From Odiellus spinosus (taxonomy: Eukaryota; Arthropoda; Arachnida; Opiliones; Phalangiidae), in contig OY987227.1 in NCBI GenBank assembly GCA_963920705.1, positions 23,895,434-23,959,433 of the forward strand: a stretch of DNA of 64,000 nucleotides, given 5' to 3'. The notes beneath the pieces are model-generated. The model did no database searches. It was not told the DNA's origin and saw nothing but the letters and a program-made list of their open reading frames with translations. Both the position numbers and the translations under genes were made by a program. How positions within the stretch are numbered: position 1 is the first letter of the stretch; the number at the start of each line of letters is the position of its first letter. Shown here in pieces: positions 35,327 to 48,830 of the stretch.

Positions 35327-35664
35327 CAGAAGCCGATGAAACCCTCCTTTGAAGTCTACTACTCCAATGCTCCATATAGCGCTCCTCTCTGTATGGGTAA
35401 AATTCACAATTTTACGAGTTAGAAGGGGTCCTACTTCATCCCCCCTGTCTACGGAAAATTGGAAATTCTCTCTCTCCACAAACGACGACGTTTTTTGGAC
35501 GAACTCCAAGGCTGCTAGAGATATTCGCTCGACGAGCTCCCGCTCCGAAAACATCTACCGTTAGGAGGCGTACGGATCGCGCCTTTTGAGAAAAACCCAT
35601 ACAGAGAGGGGTAGATAAGACCCGGGAGTAATAGACTTCAAAGGAGGGTTTCATCGGCTTCTGA
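35327..35664 (-). mobile_element. MITE family A, copy A11
   Basis: Subfamily 1, very close to A3. Perfect duplication ATAAAGC. Confidence 0.95.
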
Positions 35665-37935
35665 TAAAGCTAAACAAATATACAGACGGCTAATAATAAT
35701 TGAAGTGAAGGTCGAGGGTGCAGACACTCGCGAACTCAGGTGTACAAAATGTTTGAACTCTTTGCACTATCAAAGCTGAACACAGAGTTCATAAGAGTGC
35801 GAACTAAATGAACTGTCAAGGCTGAACTCAGGTGTATAGCGAATTCAAGAGCGTCGGCCCCTTCGTTGAAGGGGAACCTTTTACAGGGACGCAGCCATTT
35901 TAAGTTAAATTTAAATCAAAACGGGGAATCCTAGAGGGCGGCAGCGGTCGGCGTAGGTGTGGAAAAGGTCTGAAGGAAGAGTGATACGTGTAATAGCACC
36001 AGCTAGTGTTTTGTTTACTCTCCACTTTTACCTCTCAAGCAAGGCTGGCTCACTGTAGGTTTTCTCCGCGGCAAATTTATGAAACTAGTCTGAACGCGCC
36101 GCTGCATTCTGATGTTCGGAAGCGAAATATGTTAAAGTGCAGCATTGGAATCTTCAACGATAAGTCGTATCGCGATGATAAATCGAAGGCAGGTGTTTTA
36201 GTCTTAAGGGTAAACCTTCGGGGCGCCTTAGCCGTAATAAGTAATTCTATTTTATTATTACAATAAAGTCGGGATTATCATAGATGTGGTAAAAGAGGGT
36301 AAAAAAATAAAAAAAAAAGGTAGAAAAAAATGCGTGGATATGAAATATTAATGCCTCGAGAGGAAACGTTACGCTATTAATACGAAAAGCCATTTCAAGT
36401 TTTTTTATACAAAAAAAAAAAAGACACCAAAGAACTTTGCGACGAACGACAAAAACCCCATTTATACTTTAGTATCCAAGTGTTAAAACCCATCCACCTA
36501 TTGATAACAAAAATCTAATATTTAATATAAAAAATATAAACGCGTCTGATGCTTATCTTAAATACTATGAGACACTATTTTCTAACACGAATAATTAAAT
36601 AATAAGTACCACGCCATGACAATATAAAGGTTAAAACAAAGGAGACTGCAAATCGCCATGAGGGGAAAGAAAGCTTTTGGACTGAAAATTTAACTAGTTT
36701 TTATTTGAAAATAATATTAAACCTTTTTAGACTTTCCACTGAGCTTATACTTTTAATGAAGTGGCTTTTCGACCAATAAGAGGCTAGAGTCCATCTAGCG
36801 ATGTTTTAGAATATAGAGAATGATGGAGATAGATTCTCGATATAGTGGAGATTTTAGAAATCAGGTAGAGTATTAACCAGGCTTTCCGTCAATTTAGTAC
36901 AAGAAAACCGGCGCTAATTATAAATTGTAGAACAAAATGACCATATTTGCGTTAAGCTAATTTTGAAATTGTACAAATTGAAATTAAAATTGAGCAAAAT
37001 GTTGGAAGGAATGGCGCTTCGAGACAATTTATCATATTTCTATCCAATATACAAAATAAACGCTTCTTAAAACCTATTTTAGAACTCTTTAAATGGACTA
37101 TCATCGTGTTTAAAGCCCCCTTTAGAATCGATTTTATTAATTAGCAGACGACGTTGGCCATATCAAATTGAACAGTCAAAAGTAGGCTATGTTTATAAGA
37201 GATATATAAGAGAAGTCATTCAAAGGGGTATAGAGCAGATAGAGCTTTTACGAGGTGTTTACTGTTTACGGAAAGCTTTGACCTAGATTTTTTTGTCGGT
37301 AGGGGGTCGATATTCGACGAAACAATCGAAAATCTTGTGGTAAACCCATATATTTTCATGATCTTCGAATAGAAATTAAAGTGCATTGAAATAGTACATA
37401 TACTATCCCTTTAACATTTTAAATCTAAACCAAATTAAATGAATATACCAACAGCTTAATTTGTTTATATTTTCTGCATCAGAAAAATGTACGAGAGTCC
37501 TTCATATGTTCTGGCAATTTACATAATTACTAAAATATTGAAATTTTGTTACGAAGCAAAATTTTGGGGTCCTAAAAATTCAGTTTACAAGTCCCGATAA
37601 AAAGGTAATTTTTTAGGCTCCCAATTTTTTTTATCCAGGGCCACCTTAATTAATTCTGGCCTGAAGTCTGCGGTTGACGTCCTAGGTTAAATGGAAACAT
37701 TGATCTACTCCTTACAATCTAGGGTGGTTGGTTTTTACTTTGGGTCAGAGGATGGAATATTAGCGAAGACCCTACGGTAACACGGTTTTCCCGCGAATTT
37801 CCTCAAAATCGAATCGTCGTCGAAAGCCATATAAACCCGGAAATATTAATCACTGGATATCCGAAGGGGACGCGAGTGGGGGGGGGGGGTGGCAGAGTGA
37901 AGAGGTCTATTAAAAGATCAAAGAGGGAAACTCAC

Positions 37936-38220
37936 CGTTAACGACCATCTTGGCGGTATGGTTGACCGAAGCGGCAGGATTTGTGGCGACGCAAGTATAG
38001 CTTCCGCCGTGCTTGGGACCAACTTTGTTAAAGGTTAGGGTCGACGTGAAATTATTAACGCTGTCCACAATGGCGTTCAGTTGCGGATCCAATGGTTTGT
38101 CGTCTTTCAACCAGGTCAGAGTCAACGGAGAATCACCAGCGATGGCCGCGCACACTGCCACGCTACGCATCCCTTCTTCCAAATCAGCAGGAAATGAAAA
38201 AGAGTCGATTCGGGGACCAA
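37936..38220 (-). CDS. Dscam: Dscam exon c: complete Ig7
   Basis: 285 nt (95 codons), phase 1 to phase 1, acceptor TTTTGTAG|TTGG and donor AACG|GTGAG. One exon holds a whole Ig domain: linker VGPRIDSFSFPADLEEG, B-strand Cys (SVAVCAAIAGDSPLTLTW), C-strand Trp (TWLKDDKPLD), an NFTSTLTF E strand with a potential N-glycosylation site (NFT), and F-strand SYTCVATNPA. By position between Ig6 and Ig8 it is Ig7. In insect Dscam1 the equivalent exon exists as a large mutually exclusive cluster. Here the flanking introns (6.9 and 8.7 kb) show no second Ig-like exon, so Ig7 looks constitutive. The flanking intron at 37880-37889 has a short G run. Confidence 0.95.
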
Positions 38221-41200
38221 CTACAAAAGAGAAAAACCGAATTAAATGGTTTAAATCTACATTACTTTGAGATGATGATTTTGAAGGATAATTTCATAGA
38301 AATCGTGGACATTAAATATTGATTTTTAAAACAACTCTACCCCATCCCCATCTAATACTCTCTTCAGACGAAGCGTAATTAATCGGCTTAACAAGATTTA
38401 ACCGAGCTTTGCATAACATTCTCAGATCAATAAACCTCAGTTAAATCTGATTAAACCTCGGTTAATTATGCCGCTTCTGAAGAGGATATAATCCTTCAAC
38501 CCGCGTTTCAACATGTCTTAAAAGAAGAAACGTATGCTTTACATGCCGATACACTCTTAGAGAGGGTTTTATCTACTCATGGTAGTATGAACTGGGATGA
38601 ATCCTAATGAATAGAAGCGAAAAATGAAATAATAAAATGTTTCTATAATTAACCCTGCCAGTTTCCTTTTCGAAACCTAATAATGGTGGAGAGACCATCG
38701 AGACGTCTCGCCTCTTAAAAGTGAAATTTTCTAGTACATCTCCGATGATTTCGGAAAATCCTTTTTCTCTCAGAGGACCCTTAACACGACACCCCGGCGG
38801 CGAAGGGGAGCCACGGTAAATAGGGAGACATATTTCTTCACTACCCAGTAATGGAAAATTTCCGCTAGCTCGGCGATATTTGATTAATAAGCTCTCTTGG
38901 AAAAGACGAGAGTAAATGACAAGACCCCTCTACGTCTCTCAAATACCACCAGCCCGTCGCTCTTTTGCTCGATACGCGAGGCGTATAAAGCGCGTCTATC
39001 AACCGAGTGGTAAGGTACAAAACATAGGCCGGCGAAACAAAAATTGCTCATTTGTGTAAGCCGATGGGGCCTCTTCGCCAACATTAAGCCTTTGCCTGGC
39101 ATTAGTCGATGCTGCAATAGAGCTTCGTTAAGCGAGAAAAGGAGGCGAACGGGGATTGGAAACCGTAACGACATTGGAAGCGCCTCAGAGTGCCTATTTG
39201 GATAAGCTCGCGGGGTTTTCCAATCCCAGGGGAACTATACCGTATTCGACCTCGATTTGTTAGCGCGGGCTAAGCTACGCTCATCTTTATTTCCAACTAA
39301 ACAAATTACTTAGACAATAGGTGGCCTAACTTTGTACTCGTTGACAAATCGAGGTGGAATAGACTTTAGCTCCTCAGGCTCCATCCACTCTACCCTCTCC
39401 TCTGCCCTTCAGTTCCTTCCGCTTTCGTCATCACGCAGCGCGCGATATCATCAATACGAGAGCATTCTAACAAAGGAAACGTTCGCACTCATTTTAATTC
39501 GCGTACTTTAAATTGGAGAGTACTTAGGTCAGCCGATCTTTAACACCAAAAATCAGTATCCATACATTTTCATGTCAAATTTTGAAGGGGTAATATTAGA
39601 AATTATTGGTAATTACACAACAAAAAGATATCTATTTATGAAACTCATTCTATTGAACTTACTATGTAATTTATACATAATTTTAAAATTCTTATCTAAA
39701 GTATATCTTTAACTATCTAAATTAACAATGAAACAATTGATTAATAAAGCTTATAGCGCACTCCTCGGTAGCTAGATTTTTAGTCCTAAAAAATGCACTA
39801 TAATAGGGGTATGGTTTTATTTTTAGTTCCATTTTTGAAGTTTTAGCACGCGTTCCAAGTACAATTAACTAATCTTTTAGTCATATTTAAATTGTTAAAT
39901 TAAAGTTATTGTAGTTGATATAACGATTAAGCTGATATGAATTGATACATAACGTTATTAAAGTTTATAGGGGAAAAAGTAGACATCGTTAATTCATCAT
40001 GAATTCAACACGAACGTAGTGTATTGGAAATGAATTTATTTAAACAACTTGAATAAAGGTTCTGAAATCCTCTGGAGTTTAACTGTTCACTCGCGGTTTC
40101 GTTTGAATTTGTACGTTTGCAATCTCTCTCCATCTTGCAGACAATAAACATAATTTTTCGAACCGAATAAAAAGGATGAAGGATTTTTAATAAACGTAAG
40201 TAAGGAACGATGTTGGCGCGGAGATGAAAACGGTATACGTCGCGCAATTTCTAAAAAAGGAGAAGGAGCTTCCTAGAAAATTAATTTCTACTTCCGCGTA
40301 GGGTATAAGCTATACTTATATATGATAGGAACGCCAGGCGGAGTTGGTTTCATTCGCCATCGGGGAGCAATTAGGCTTAAAACGGTAACTAAACACTCTA
40401 CGTAATTGCATTTTCACCCCTAAATAACTCTCGAAAAATCCCCCGCGCTGGTGAAGCGTTGAAAAACAACGCTAGGGAAATACTAGACATAAATAAAAGC
40501 AGCTAGGAAAAGACGCGAATAATTCCTCAAGTCGCTAGTCGAGTCAGAGCGAGCGCGAAGTTTTTATAGCCAACTCTAATCTGTCGCCGGTAAATTTGGT
40601 ACTTCCGGGCTGGCCCATCCATTATACGAAGAGTCTTCCTAACTAGTTCCAACTATTATAGGGTTGGACTCACGTACGTACGGTTGGGACACCGAAAACC
40701 AACAAAGTTTGGACGACGATTCGCGAACGTGGTTAAAAAAAGGGGTACTAGTATTCTGTTCTCGCGGGAAAGGAACCAGTTAGGCTTTTGTAAAAGTTAC
40801 CGGGCGAGTGGTGAGAAGAGGGATAGAGCTTAGGTATATAGTGATGGGCAAAGCGGCGGGCGGCTCCACCCTGGGTTGGAGTTTTCGGTCCCTAACGAGG
40901 CTCTAGGGAGCCATCCTTTTCCTGATTTATGGGAGTACAAGGTTTTCGTTTTAAGCCCTAGCACTCTAATGCTCAGGCTGTTCCCCTTACTCTCCTCGAA
41001 GAATCCTAGCGCAAAGTCTTATACGTTGCCGATGTTTATTTAAAGTGGTCACAGAAACCGCCAAGTAACACTACAGTACACAGTTAGCTCTCTAAGATAA
41101 TTACAGCGCGGCCAAAAACAGAAAACAAACTTCAGTTTCCTTAAGGAAATGTTTTTAACTATATATAAAATGTAATAATTGGTAAATTTAATGTTGGACC

Positions 41201-41557
41201 AGTCTGACAACGACAATTTTAAAATTGACTGTCTAACCGCAATTATCTTAAATCAGGGATACATACGAGGCCGAAAACCCTCATTTTTTAGAGAGGGAAT
41301 CTATTTGTGGAAAGGATTGTGTTACAAATTATCTAATTTAAAAATATCTGATAATAAAAAACCAATAAAATTTGAAGAAAGAAAACGTTTCCCCTACAAT
41401 GCGTCGGTCACGTGACGAGATTTGTTTAGGAAACTTCATTTACACAAAAGCGAACTTTAGCTATCTAAAAAATTATTCTTTTTCCTTGACAATTCAAACC
41501 TTTTTCCATGATATGAATACTGATTTTTGCCATTTAGAAAATCTTGACCTATAAAAG

Positions 41558-41895
41558 CAGAAGCCGATGAAACCCTCCTTTGAAGTCTACTACTCCAATG
41601 TTCCATATAGCGCTCCTCTCTGTATGGGTAAAATTCCCAATTTTACGAGTTAAAAGGGGTCCTACTTCATCCCCCCCTGTCAACGGAAAATAGGAAATTC
41701 TCTCTCTCCACAAACGACGACGTTTTTTGGACGAACTCCAAGGCTGCTAGAGATATTCGCTCGACGAGCTCCCGCTCCGAAAACATCTACCGTTAGGAGG
41801 CGTACGAATCGCGCCTTTTGAGAATAACCCATACAGAGAGGGGTAGACAAGACCCGGGAGTAATAGACTTCAAAGGAGGGTTTCATCGGCTTCTG
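41558..41895 (-). mobile_element. MITE family A, copy A12
   Basis: Subfamily 1. Perfect duplication ATAAAAG (41551-41557, 41896-41902). Confidence 0.95.
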
Positions 41896-42580
41896 ATAAA
41901 AGTTATGATATACTTTTTAACTAACGAGATATATTTCATTTGGAAAGTTTCTTTGGCATTTGGGGAATCAACCAAAATAAATTAACATATTCCCGGAACC
42001 AAATATTATTCAAATTATCTTTTAAATGAAAAGAGTAATTAAGAATTCAAAACACGAGTGAACGATATCACAAGAATTATACTTCCACGAAGAACAAAAT
42101 GGAGCAAAGATCCGTTTTCACAAGTTGGTGTATATCTTTTCGAACAAATTGAAATCCCAGTGTTTTAAGTTTCTGAATTTAGGCTTTTCTAAAGTTAGAA
42201 GTTAATAGTACCGCCCTTTTCCAACCGCATTATCCATTTTTTCGCGAAAATTGGATCTTAACTATTAGAGAGCGTTCTTCCACGTGATACGCTTGCTTAA
42301 TTTTACGCTGTCTCTTTTTAAAAAGTCATATTTAAACTTGGAGTTGAAGGGATCTTTATTTGGGAAATTTGAGATTAGACTCATTGAGCAAAGACAGCTC
42401 TCGGCAGTTCGAATTTTCGCCGCCATGTCATGGACGACGCTGAATTGGAATTGTATTGCAAAAGGTTGAAATATATATATTAAATATCTCGAATGGGACG
42501 AAAGATATTCGTGTCTATAGCGCGCGACGTAATTAATCACCGTGATTGGATGACGGAGTCTTATCTTAAATTACCCAAAT

Positions 42581-42872
42581 CAAGAAGGATCAGATAAGGA
42601 GAGGAAAAGTGGGAACGGCGCGGCTCCTACTGCGTCGGCCTAAACCCCCACTCTGGGAGAACGGGGGACAGACGGGGGTAGAGATGCTTCGTGGTAAATT
42701 GTTGTCACGTGGGTAAAACGAATCCTTTATGAGACGCGTTAGCTAGCGACCACGTGACAACAGTTTACCTCGAGAATTTCCTATCCCCCCTTTCCACCCG
42801 AGTGGGAGGTTGGCTCTTCTCTCTCTAACTCAACGCAGACCCAATTTTCCTCTCCTTATCTGATCCTTCTTG
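42581..42872 (+). mobile_element. Foldback MITE family C, copy C1
   Basis: A 292-bp element starting CAAGAAGGATCAGATAAGGA and ending with its inverse. Flanked by CCCAAAT on both sides (42574-42580, 42873-42879). The centre has two CACGTG motifs (42706-42711, 42751-42756) in an inner inverted repeat (TTGTTGTCACGTG / CACGTGACAACAG). Confidence 0.94.
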
Positions 42873-44081
42873 CCCAAATAAGGATGAAGCTGACAATTTT
42901 AAAATTGCTCAAAATGGGAGAGTTTAAGTACATCCTCCGTTATGAAGTAGAAAAAATGTAATTTAAAATTAAAATAAATAATCCAAAGATGTAGAATTTT
43001 GTTCATGGGTTTTTAAAAGTATGAAAAGCATATAGACCTTCGAAGTAAATGGTGACAAGATCACTTAATAACTGGTTTCCAAGAGTCTAGAAGCCCTTTT
43101 AACCCACCTATCGTATACAATTTAGTCTCTTCCGAGACTGAAAGAGTATATAATGGATTAAGGATGTAAAGCTTAGACGCGAAGCTTAGAAGAGAACGGT
43201 GCGACTAAGAAAATTTATGTTCGATATATTCGAGTAAGAAAAAGCTTACAACCTTCGAGAAACTCTTTACTCCCTAACGCTGTTTACTCCACTTTTTTTT
43301 TTATTTTTGTTACCGGTACGGGGAAAACTATTTTAAATCGTCTTTTTAAAGCCCCAATAGCCTGTTTTGGGTCATTTATTTTCCTGGGATCCTTATAGGA
43401 ACGTCTCTTTTATTTTCTTAGCTTTCGAAATCGAAACGGAAAATGATAAAGAAAAAATCTTATACCTTTTGGAGAGTGTTGGAGTATCGATTTTATTTTA
43501 TTTTTTTTCTAAACTATATCGAAAAGAAAGCTAGGTGTATAAGGAAAAGAAATCACGGTGGTCGGTTCGTCGTCCTGTCTACTGCACCCCGGTACCGTTA
43601 ATAGCTTAAATAGCCCGCGCAACGCAAGATAACAAGATAAAGAGCCGTTTAGGCTTTTAAGCCACGCAGCACCCGAGAGAAGAAGAAGAAGAAGAAGAAG
43701 AAAAAAAAAAATTCTATTTACTACGAGGATTGGTTCCGAGGAAAATGGGGCCAATAGCAAGCGGGGTTATATGTGGAAGAGGAGAGTTGGAATTCTAGAG
43801 ACTACCATGGAGTTTCGCCTCTCTTTCTCTCTTTTCTTTTACATACAAAATTGGGTAATTTACATTTCAATGCAAAGGTATCAGCTATGAAGCTGAAGGG
43901 TTATTACAGTTTCAGGATAAAAATTTAGATAAGAATTTAAAAGATGTAGCCATTGTGAAAGTGAGATATGACTTCAAAACTTTGCTAAAAAGGGATTAAT
44001 TCAAATGACACTTAATATTTAATCTCCGCCCCTCGGATTTGTTACGTGACAGTGAAGAGGGAATTTTTAGATAGCTCTTAC

Positions 44082-44499
44082 CAGAGGTATATAATAACCC
44101 CCTTCGGGGGGAAGTATGAAAGGTAGGCAAAATCGACGAACAACAAGTGCCCAGCGTAAATCGCGGCGGATTGACACACCGCTTTACTCCATAAAAATAG
44201 TTACACCATTTTGAACCTCACTAAATTTTCCCTACGCACGCTTCCGGAACTCGCGAGCTGAAGTCAACCTTCGACTCCATTTTAACAGACAGCCTGACTC
44301 CTGAGACAGGAAGTTCTCAACACAAATCGAGCCGTCTTGTTTATACAAAGACCATTTACTAGAGTAGCGACATTGAGAAGTCCAGCGCGAGCTAGTGGCC
44401 TAGATAGTCAGCAGCGGGCTCTTGTTGTTCGTGATTTTTAGCATTGGTATTATTGCGGCTTTCATACTTCCCCCCGGAGGGGGTTATTATATACCTCTG
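44082..44499 (+). mobile_element. Foldback MITE family B, copy B1
   Basis: A 418-bp element starting CAGAGGTATATAATAACCCC and ending with the inverse. The terminal repeats run about 65 bp to CGACGAACAACAAG. Flanked by CTCTTAC on both sides (44075-44081, 44500-44506). The interior is GC-richer and encodes nothing recognisable. Confidence 0.94.
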
Positions 44500-45120
44500 C
44501 TCTTACTCATAAAAATATCTTGGAATTTCGAGCCCTCATGTAAACGGGCTCATGGTTAAAGAATAAATTATGCTTTAACTCTTGAGATTTTAAGAAAGAT
44601 TTAAAGCGTCTTGGTAATCATCAAATTAAAAAAAAATGGGTTGATCTGTAGAGATTTTAAAAACTCAAATCGGTTTGAAGTATGTAATGTGAACGTTGCT
44701 AAAAGTAATCAAATATGCACAGAACTAGTAGAGCCATGTACTCAAAGGAAATTTGATTAATATTAGTCTATTTTTACAGTCCCACTGCTACTAATTTAAC
44801 TAAATGGGTATATTTTGCTAGAACTAGAAGTTATGAGTAGATTCTACAAGACTTCCTTTAGGAATGATCCCTATAATTTAAAAGATGATCCATGTATCAA
44901 AATTTGTAGGGGGCGAAAGATTGGGTGAAACCAGTTGTGAACCGTTTAATGGCTTAAAAACGAAGCTAATAATTTCGATAATTTCATAGTTAGTTTAAAC
45001 TAATTTGCCAATTAAACGTGTCCGGTATTAACCCTTGATTTAAGGCACACACTTACCCGGAAGCAAGTTATCGCGATGCCATTGAGTTATATTTATTGAG
45101 AAAAATGAATGTCGACTCAC

Positions 45121-45282
45121 CTAATACCTGTATGAAGACGTCACCCCTGGCCGAGGTCCCTTCGGGGCTTTTGACGACGCAGGTGTATCGTCCTTCGTCC
45201 GATTTCCGGTTCACTTGGCGAACTACTAGAGTTCCGTTCGACAAGACGTCTTGTCGATGGTTCTGAGGCAAAGGCCGACCAT
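45121..45282 (-). CDS. Dscam: Dscam exon b: second half of Ig6
   Basis: 162 nt, phase 1 to phase 1, from acceptor CACGACAG|ATGG to donor GTATTAG|GTGAG. Spliced to exon a it restores WERDGRPLPQN. The peptide then runs VLSNGTLVVRQVNRKSDEG and RYTCVVKSPEG, giving the Ig6 E strand and the F-strand Cys with the D-x-G-x-Y-x-C pattern, and ends in DVFIQVL. NGTL is a potential N-glycosylation site (Asn-Gly-Thr). It lies 16.8 kb downstream of exon a, the longest intron in the window. A stray ATG opens an apparent reading frame in the upstream intron, but the acceptor and the frame across the junction set the real exon border. Confidence 0.95.
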
Positions 45283-47246
45283 CTGTCGTGGCAAAAGAGA
45301 AAGGCGAAAACAAATTACGGTGAGAAAAGTCAATGGAAATTGAATAAATTGAGAGGGGATGGGCTTAGAAATGAAGAAAAGAGCCATGAACGGGCTTGAA
45401 AATATATGGAAGAAAGAGCGATTGAGAGAGAAAGAGAAGTCGTGACATTTCTAACTCAATTATAATTAAGGCAAAGTAATTTCAACCCCATGGAGAATGA
45501 GAATGGAACGCGGTGAAATATAGTACAAGTCTTAAGTTACAAGGATGCGGTTTAATGAAATTCAGAAAATTTATTTTATACCACAACTTTTAATAAAGTT
45601 TTTTTGAAGTAATTGTAATTCGTCTATACCTTTTCTTTGTATTTGTTAATTAATAATCAATGGCAAGAGTACTTTTTAATACCTAGTCAGAGTGGGAGCT
45701 TAAAATGGAACAGCTTTTGAAAGTGATAGACAATGTTATTTAATTTAATTTTGTTTTAACTATAAATTTTAGTAAGTTTTGCTAATATCTTCCTAAACTA
45801 AAAAGAAGAGTGATTATTACAAAGTTTTTTAGTTTTAGCTCAACGGAGCTCTAATTTAACCCCTTTAACTTGGGGTGAGAAGATTTATTTTGTAGTATCC
45901 TTTCATGGATTAGGTCATGCTTTCGCAAAGGAGCGGATATCTGGACAATTACGACGTTATTAGATAGGGAAAGGTTCCGGTTACTGTTCCTTTCCGAAAA
46001 ACAGCTAGATTTTTAATAAGAGAACTGAGGTTGCAATATTTTTTGGGAATTTGTAATGTGGCAATTTGTCTTTATTTGCTTTCATGGATTTCCTTTTCAT
46101 GGGATATCGGCTTTAGTTGGGTTAAATAAATTTATTCACAACGTGTGTTCATAAGTGTATAATTTAAAAGTTTGAATATGATTTATCGTTTTTATAACTC
46201 AATAGGTCTTTTTTAACACTAAGCAGCTAAGCCTTGTAGGGTCTAAAGTGGTTTTGTTAGTTAATTATTCTACATCATTTGCCGCTAAAATTTAAGTTGA
46301 TTTTGATGTAATTTTGCTTTTTGCCGAGTTACATGAATTATATTTATCAAAAATATGAATTTAAATTATGAGACTAATCCTTTAAAGAACTTGGGTCCTA
46401 GTGGAGGGCGTGTAACCTCGAAAAGAGCGTGCCTGGCATTTTAAAGTAATTTGAAAATTATTATAACTTTTTTTTTTTTAATATATGATATTAAACTCTG
46501 AATGTAGTAGCGCCCCAAAATTATTAAAACGAGATAAAATTTGCATATTTTGGTAGCGAGTTCTTCTCTACATATTCGTATAATTTGATTTTAAGGGACT
46601 TTTTAATCCTCCTAGAAAAATTATACTTAATGAGGGAAAGTCGCGTACCGTTACTGTTTTAATGAAACGCAACATATATACATAGAGAAGTGGGGGGAAT
46701 AAACGGGCTGCACATGGAAAATTTTTCTTGGGGAAAAGTTTTTGGGGAGACTTTGTCGAGATCCGATTCTAACGGAGACGAGAAAGAGTTAATTTAAATA
46801 AAACTAGGAATAAAGTGGAAAACTTCATTAGTTGTTTCAGACGGTTAAAACTTTTAACGGAGGGGAAAAGATAGCGAGAGAGAATCTTAGTTGAGTAATG
46901 ATGATAACTCTTCATAATGTGAGGCGCGAAAGATATTAAGAAAATACAAATTATACAAGCGAGGAAAATCTTATACTATTCAAATTCTCCTTTATGCGGA
47001 AAGTAAATCATCCAATTGAATTGATTTAATTACAGACAACTTTAATTTACCACGGACCGTGCCATGTTAAATAAAATTGGATTTGAGATAAGTTGGAGTT
47101 GTCTATTTAATCAAGGATCCTTAAGAATCAGCGATTGAGAGAAGACTGGATTCTATTCGCTAGCATCATCCGCAGTTATTTTAAAGTAAGGTTTATGGCT
47201 TTCGGTTTAAGGCAGTTTACGCAAAGTTTTAAGACATAGCTCTTGT

Positions 47247-47583
47247 CAGAAGCCGATGAAACCCTCCTTTGAAGTCTATTACTCCCGGGTCTTGTCTACC
47301 CCTCTCTGTATGGGTTATTCTCAAAAGGCGCGATTCGTACGCCTCCTAACGGTAGATGTTTTCGGAGCGGGAGCTCGTCGAGCGAATATCTCTAGCAGCC
47401 TTGGAGTTCGTCCAAAAAACGTCGTCGTTTGTGGAGAGAGAGAATTTCCAATTTTCCGTAGACAGGGGGGATGAAGTAGGACCCGTTCTAACTCGTAAAA
47501 TTGGGAATTTTACCCATACAGAGAGGAGCGCTATATGGAACATTGGAGTAGTAGACTTCAAAGGAGGGTTTCATCGGCTTCTG
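47247..47583 (+). mobile_element. MITE family A, copy A13
   Basis: Subfamily 1, in the opposite orientation to A12. Perfect duplication CTCTTGT (47240-47246, 47584-47590). It abuts the degraded family F fragment F5. Confidence 0.95.
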
Positions 47584-47595
47584 CTCTTGTTTAAA

Positions 47596-47726
47596 TCCAG
47601 CTAAGCCTATTTTTATATTTTTTTCTTGTTTAATATTCGTCTAAAAACTAAATTACTGGTGGATAGGCCTATTTAAACGATAAGGAATCAATAAAAATAA
47701 ATTGTTAGGTTGTAAACTCTCTTTAA
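47596..47726. mobile_element. Family F fragment F5 (right arm)
   Basis: AATCCAGCTAAGCC, GGATAGGCCTATTTAAACGA and GGTTGTAAACTCTC before TTAA match the F1 right half. The left half is absent, and MITE A13 lies immediately beside it. Confidence 0.75.
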
Positions 47727-48830
47727 CTGCTTTAATTAAGAGTTAAATTAGTTAACTCTCCATTTTTAAACGATATTGGCACCAGCAAGTAGATTTATTT
47801 TGAATTTTACAATTGAAAAATGTTTTCTCAAGGGATTTAGTTTAGGGTAAGCTTGTCTATAGGTCCAACTTTGATAATTAACTGTCAATTACTACATAGG
47901 AAACATTTGGTGAGTTTAAAATATTGTTTTTACCCATATTTTAAGTCCAAATCGATTGAAAATAACTTGTTATCAGAGTCTAGTAACCCTTTAAAACTTA
48001 AAAAGTATTATTTTTTTCTTAACTTAACGAATACCGTATATTTTGTGTATAAACCCAATAATCGAGAATTTCCATCTGAAAATATATGCAAAACAGTCAT
48101 CCGACGAAAAGAAAAACTTGATATTCGTGCAAGGGGAGAATCGATTACTATATATATATACGGGAAAAAGAATTTCATTTTAATACTAAGAAGATTGGAA
48201 AGAATAATGGATTTGGCATTTTTGCTTCGAATAACGCGAGCCGGGGTCCATCCTTTGCCCTTCCCCTTCACTCCACCAAACCCGAAAAAAAAGAAAATCT
48301 AAAAGAGAATAGCATTTAAATAATGCGAAAACCTTTGGACTCGAATTTGCATAGACCGAAGTATACCAGGACCATTTTAGGCACACAAATATAACTTCTA
48401 GGGCGGAAAAAAATGTGGATAAGTAAAAATCAATCTTTCTGGAAGGAAAACCTTTATTTTGGTGGTACAGCCCAGGCTTCTTTACACAATATAATACGTC
48501 TGCGGTTTCAGGCAAAAGCTATATATAAAAAGCAAAAAAATTTCCCCATAGCTATATAGCCGCAACCGAAAAAAATGTATAACAAAGATTGCCAGCGATA
48601 TATTTTCTCTCCGGGGTGAAGAAAAAAAATGGAGAAATCTTTCAAAACTATCGATCATAAGTTGGCACCCTTTTCTAGATGTGTAAAAAGTATATTTATC
48701 CATGGCGAAAAATGGTAGAACGGGCATTGAGATTTGAAATAATCTCAACTATCGAAGAATATACTTTTTGAGAAAAATATCACTTAGAGATCACTGTGAA
48801 AATAACTTCATCCTTCATGAAAGGCTAAGA

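Larger units (their letters stand above)
29271..37935 (-). other. Intron between exons c and d (Ig7 to Ig8)
   Basis: 8.7 kb. Contains H2, A10, F4 and A11. A GC-richer block at about 31600-32240 has no convincing reading frame. A G-only run lies at 33916-33930. This is where alternative Ig7 exons would be expected if a cluster existed; none was recognised. Confidence 0.7.
38221..45120 (-). other. Intron between exons b and c (Ig6 to Ig7)
   Basis: 6.9 kb. Contains A12, C1 and B1, and a GAA repeat near 43678-43700. GC-richer stretches at about 38700-39450 and 40300-41000 lack Ig or other domain patterns. No alternative Ig7 exon was recognised. Confidence 0.7.

Noticed and set aside
38884-39174. 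GC-richer 96-residue minus-strand open frame between exons b and c, considered as an alternative Ig7 exon
   Set aside because: It lacks the Ig core Trp and the D-x-G-x-Y-x-C signature, and no phase-1 splice sites frame it.
47853-48302. 149-residue plus-strand open frame
   Set aside because: Composition is that of AT-rich intron (Lys, Asn, Ile, Phe). There is no domain pattern, and a competing frame is open on the other strand.
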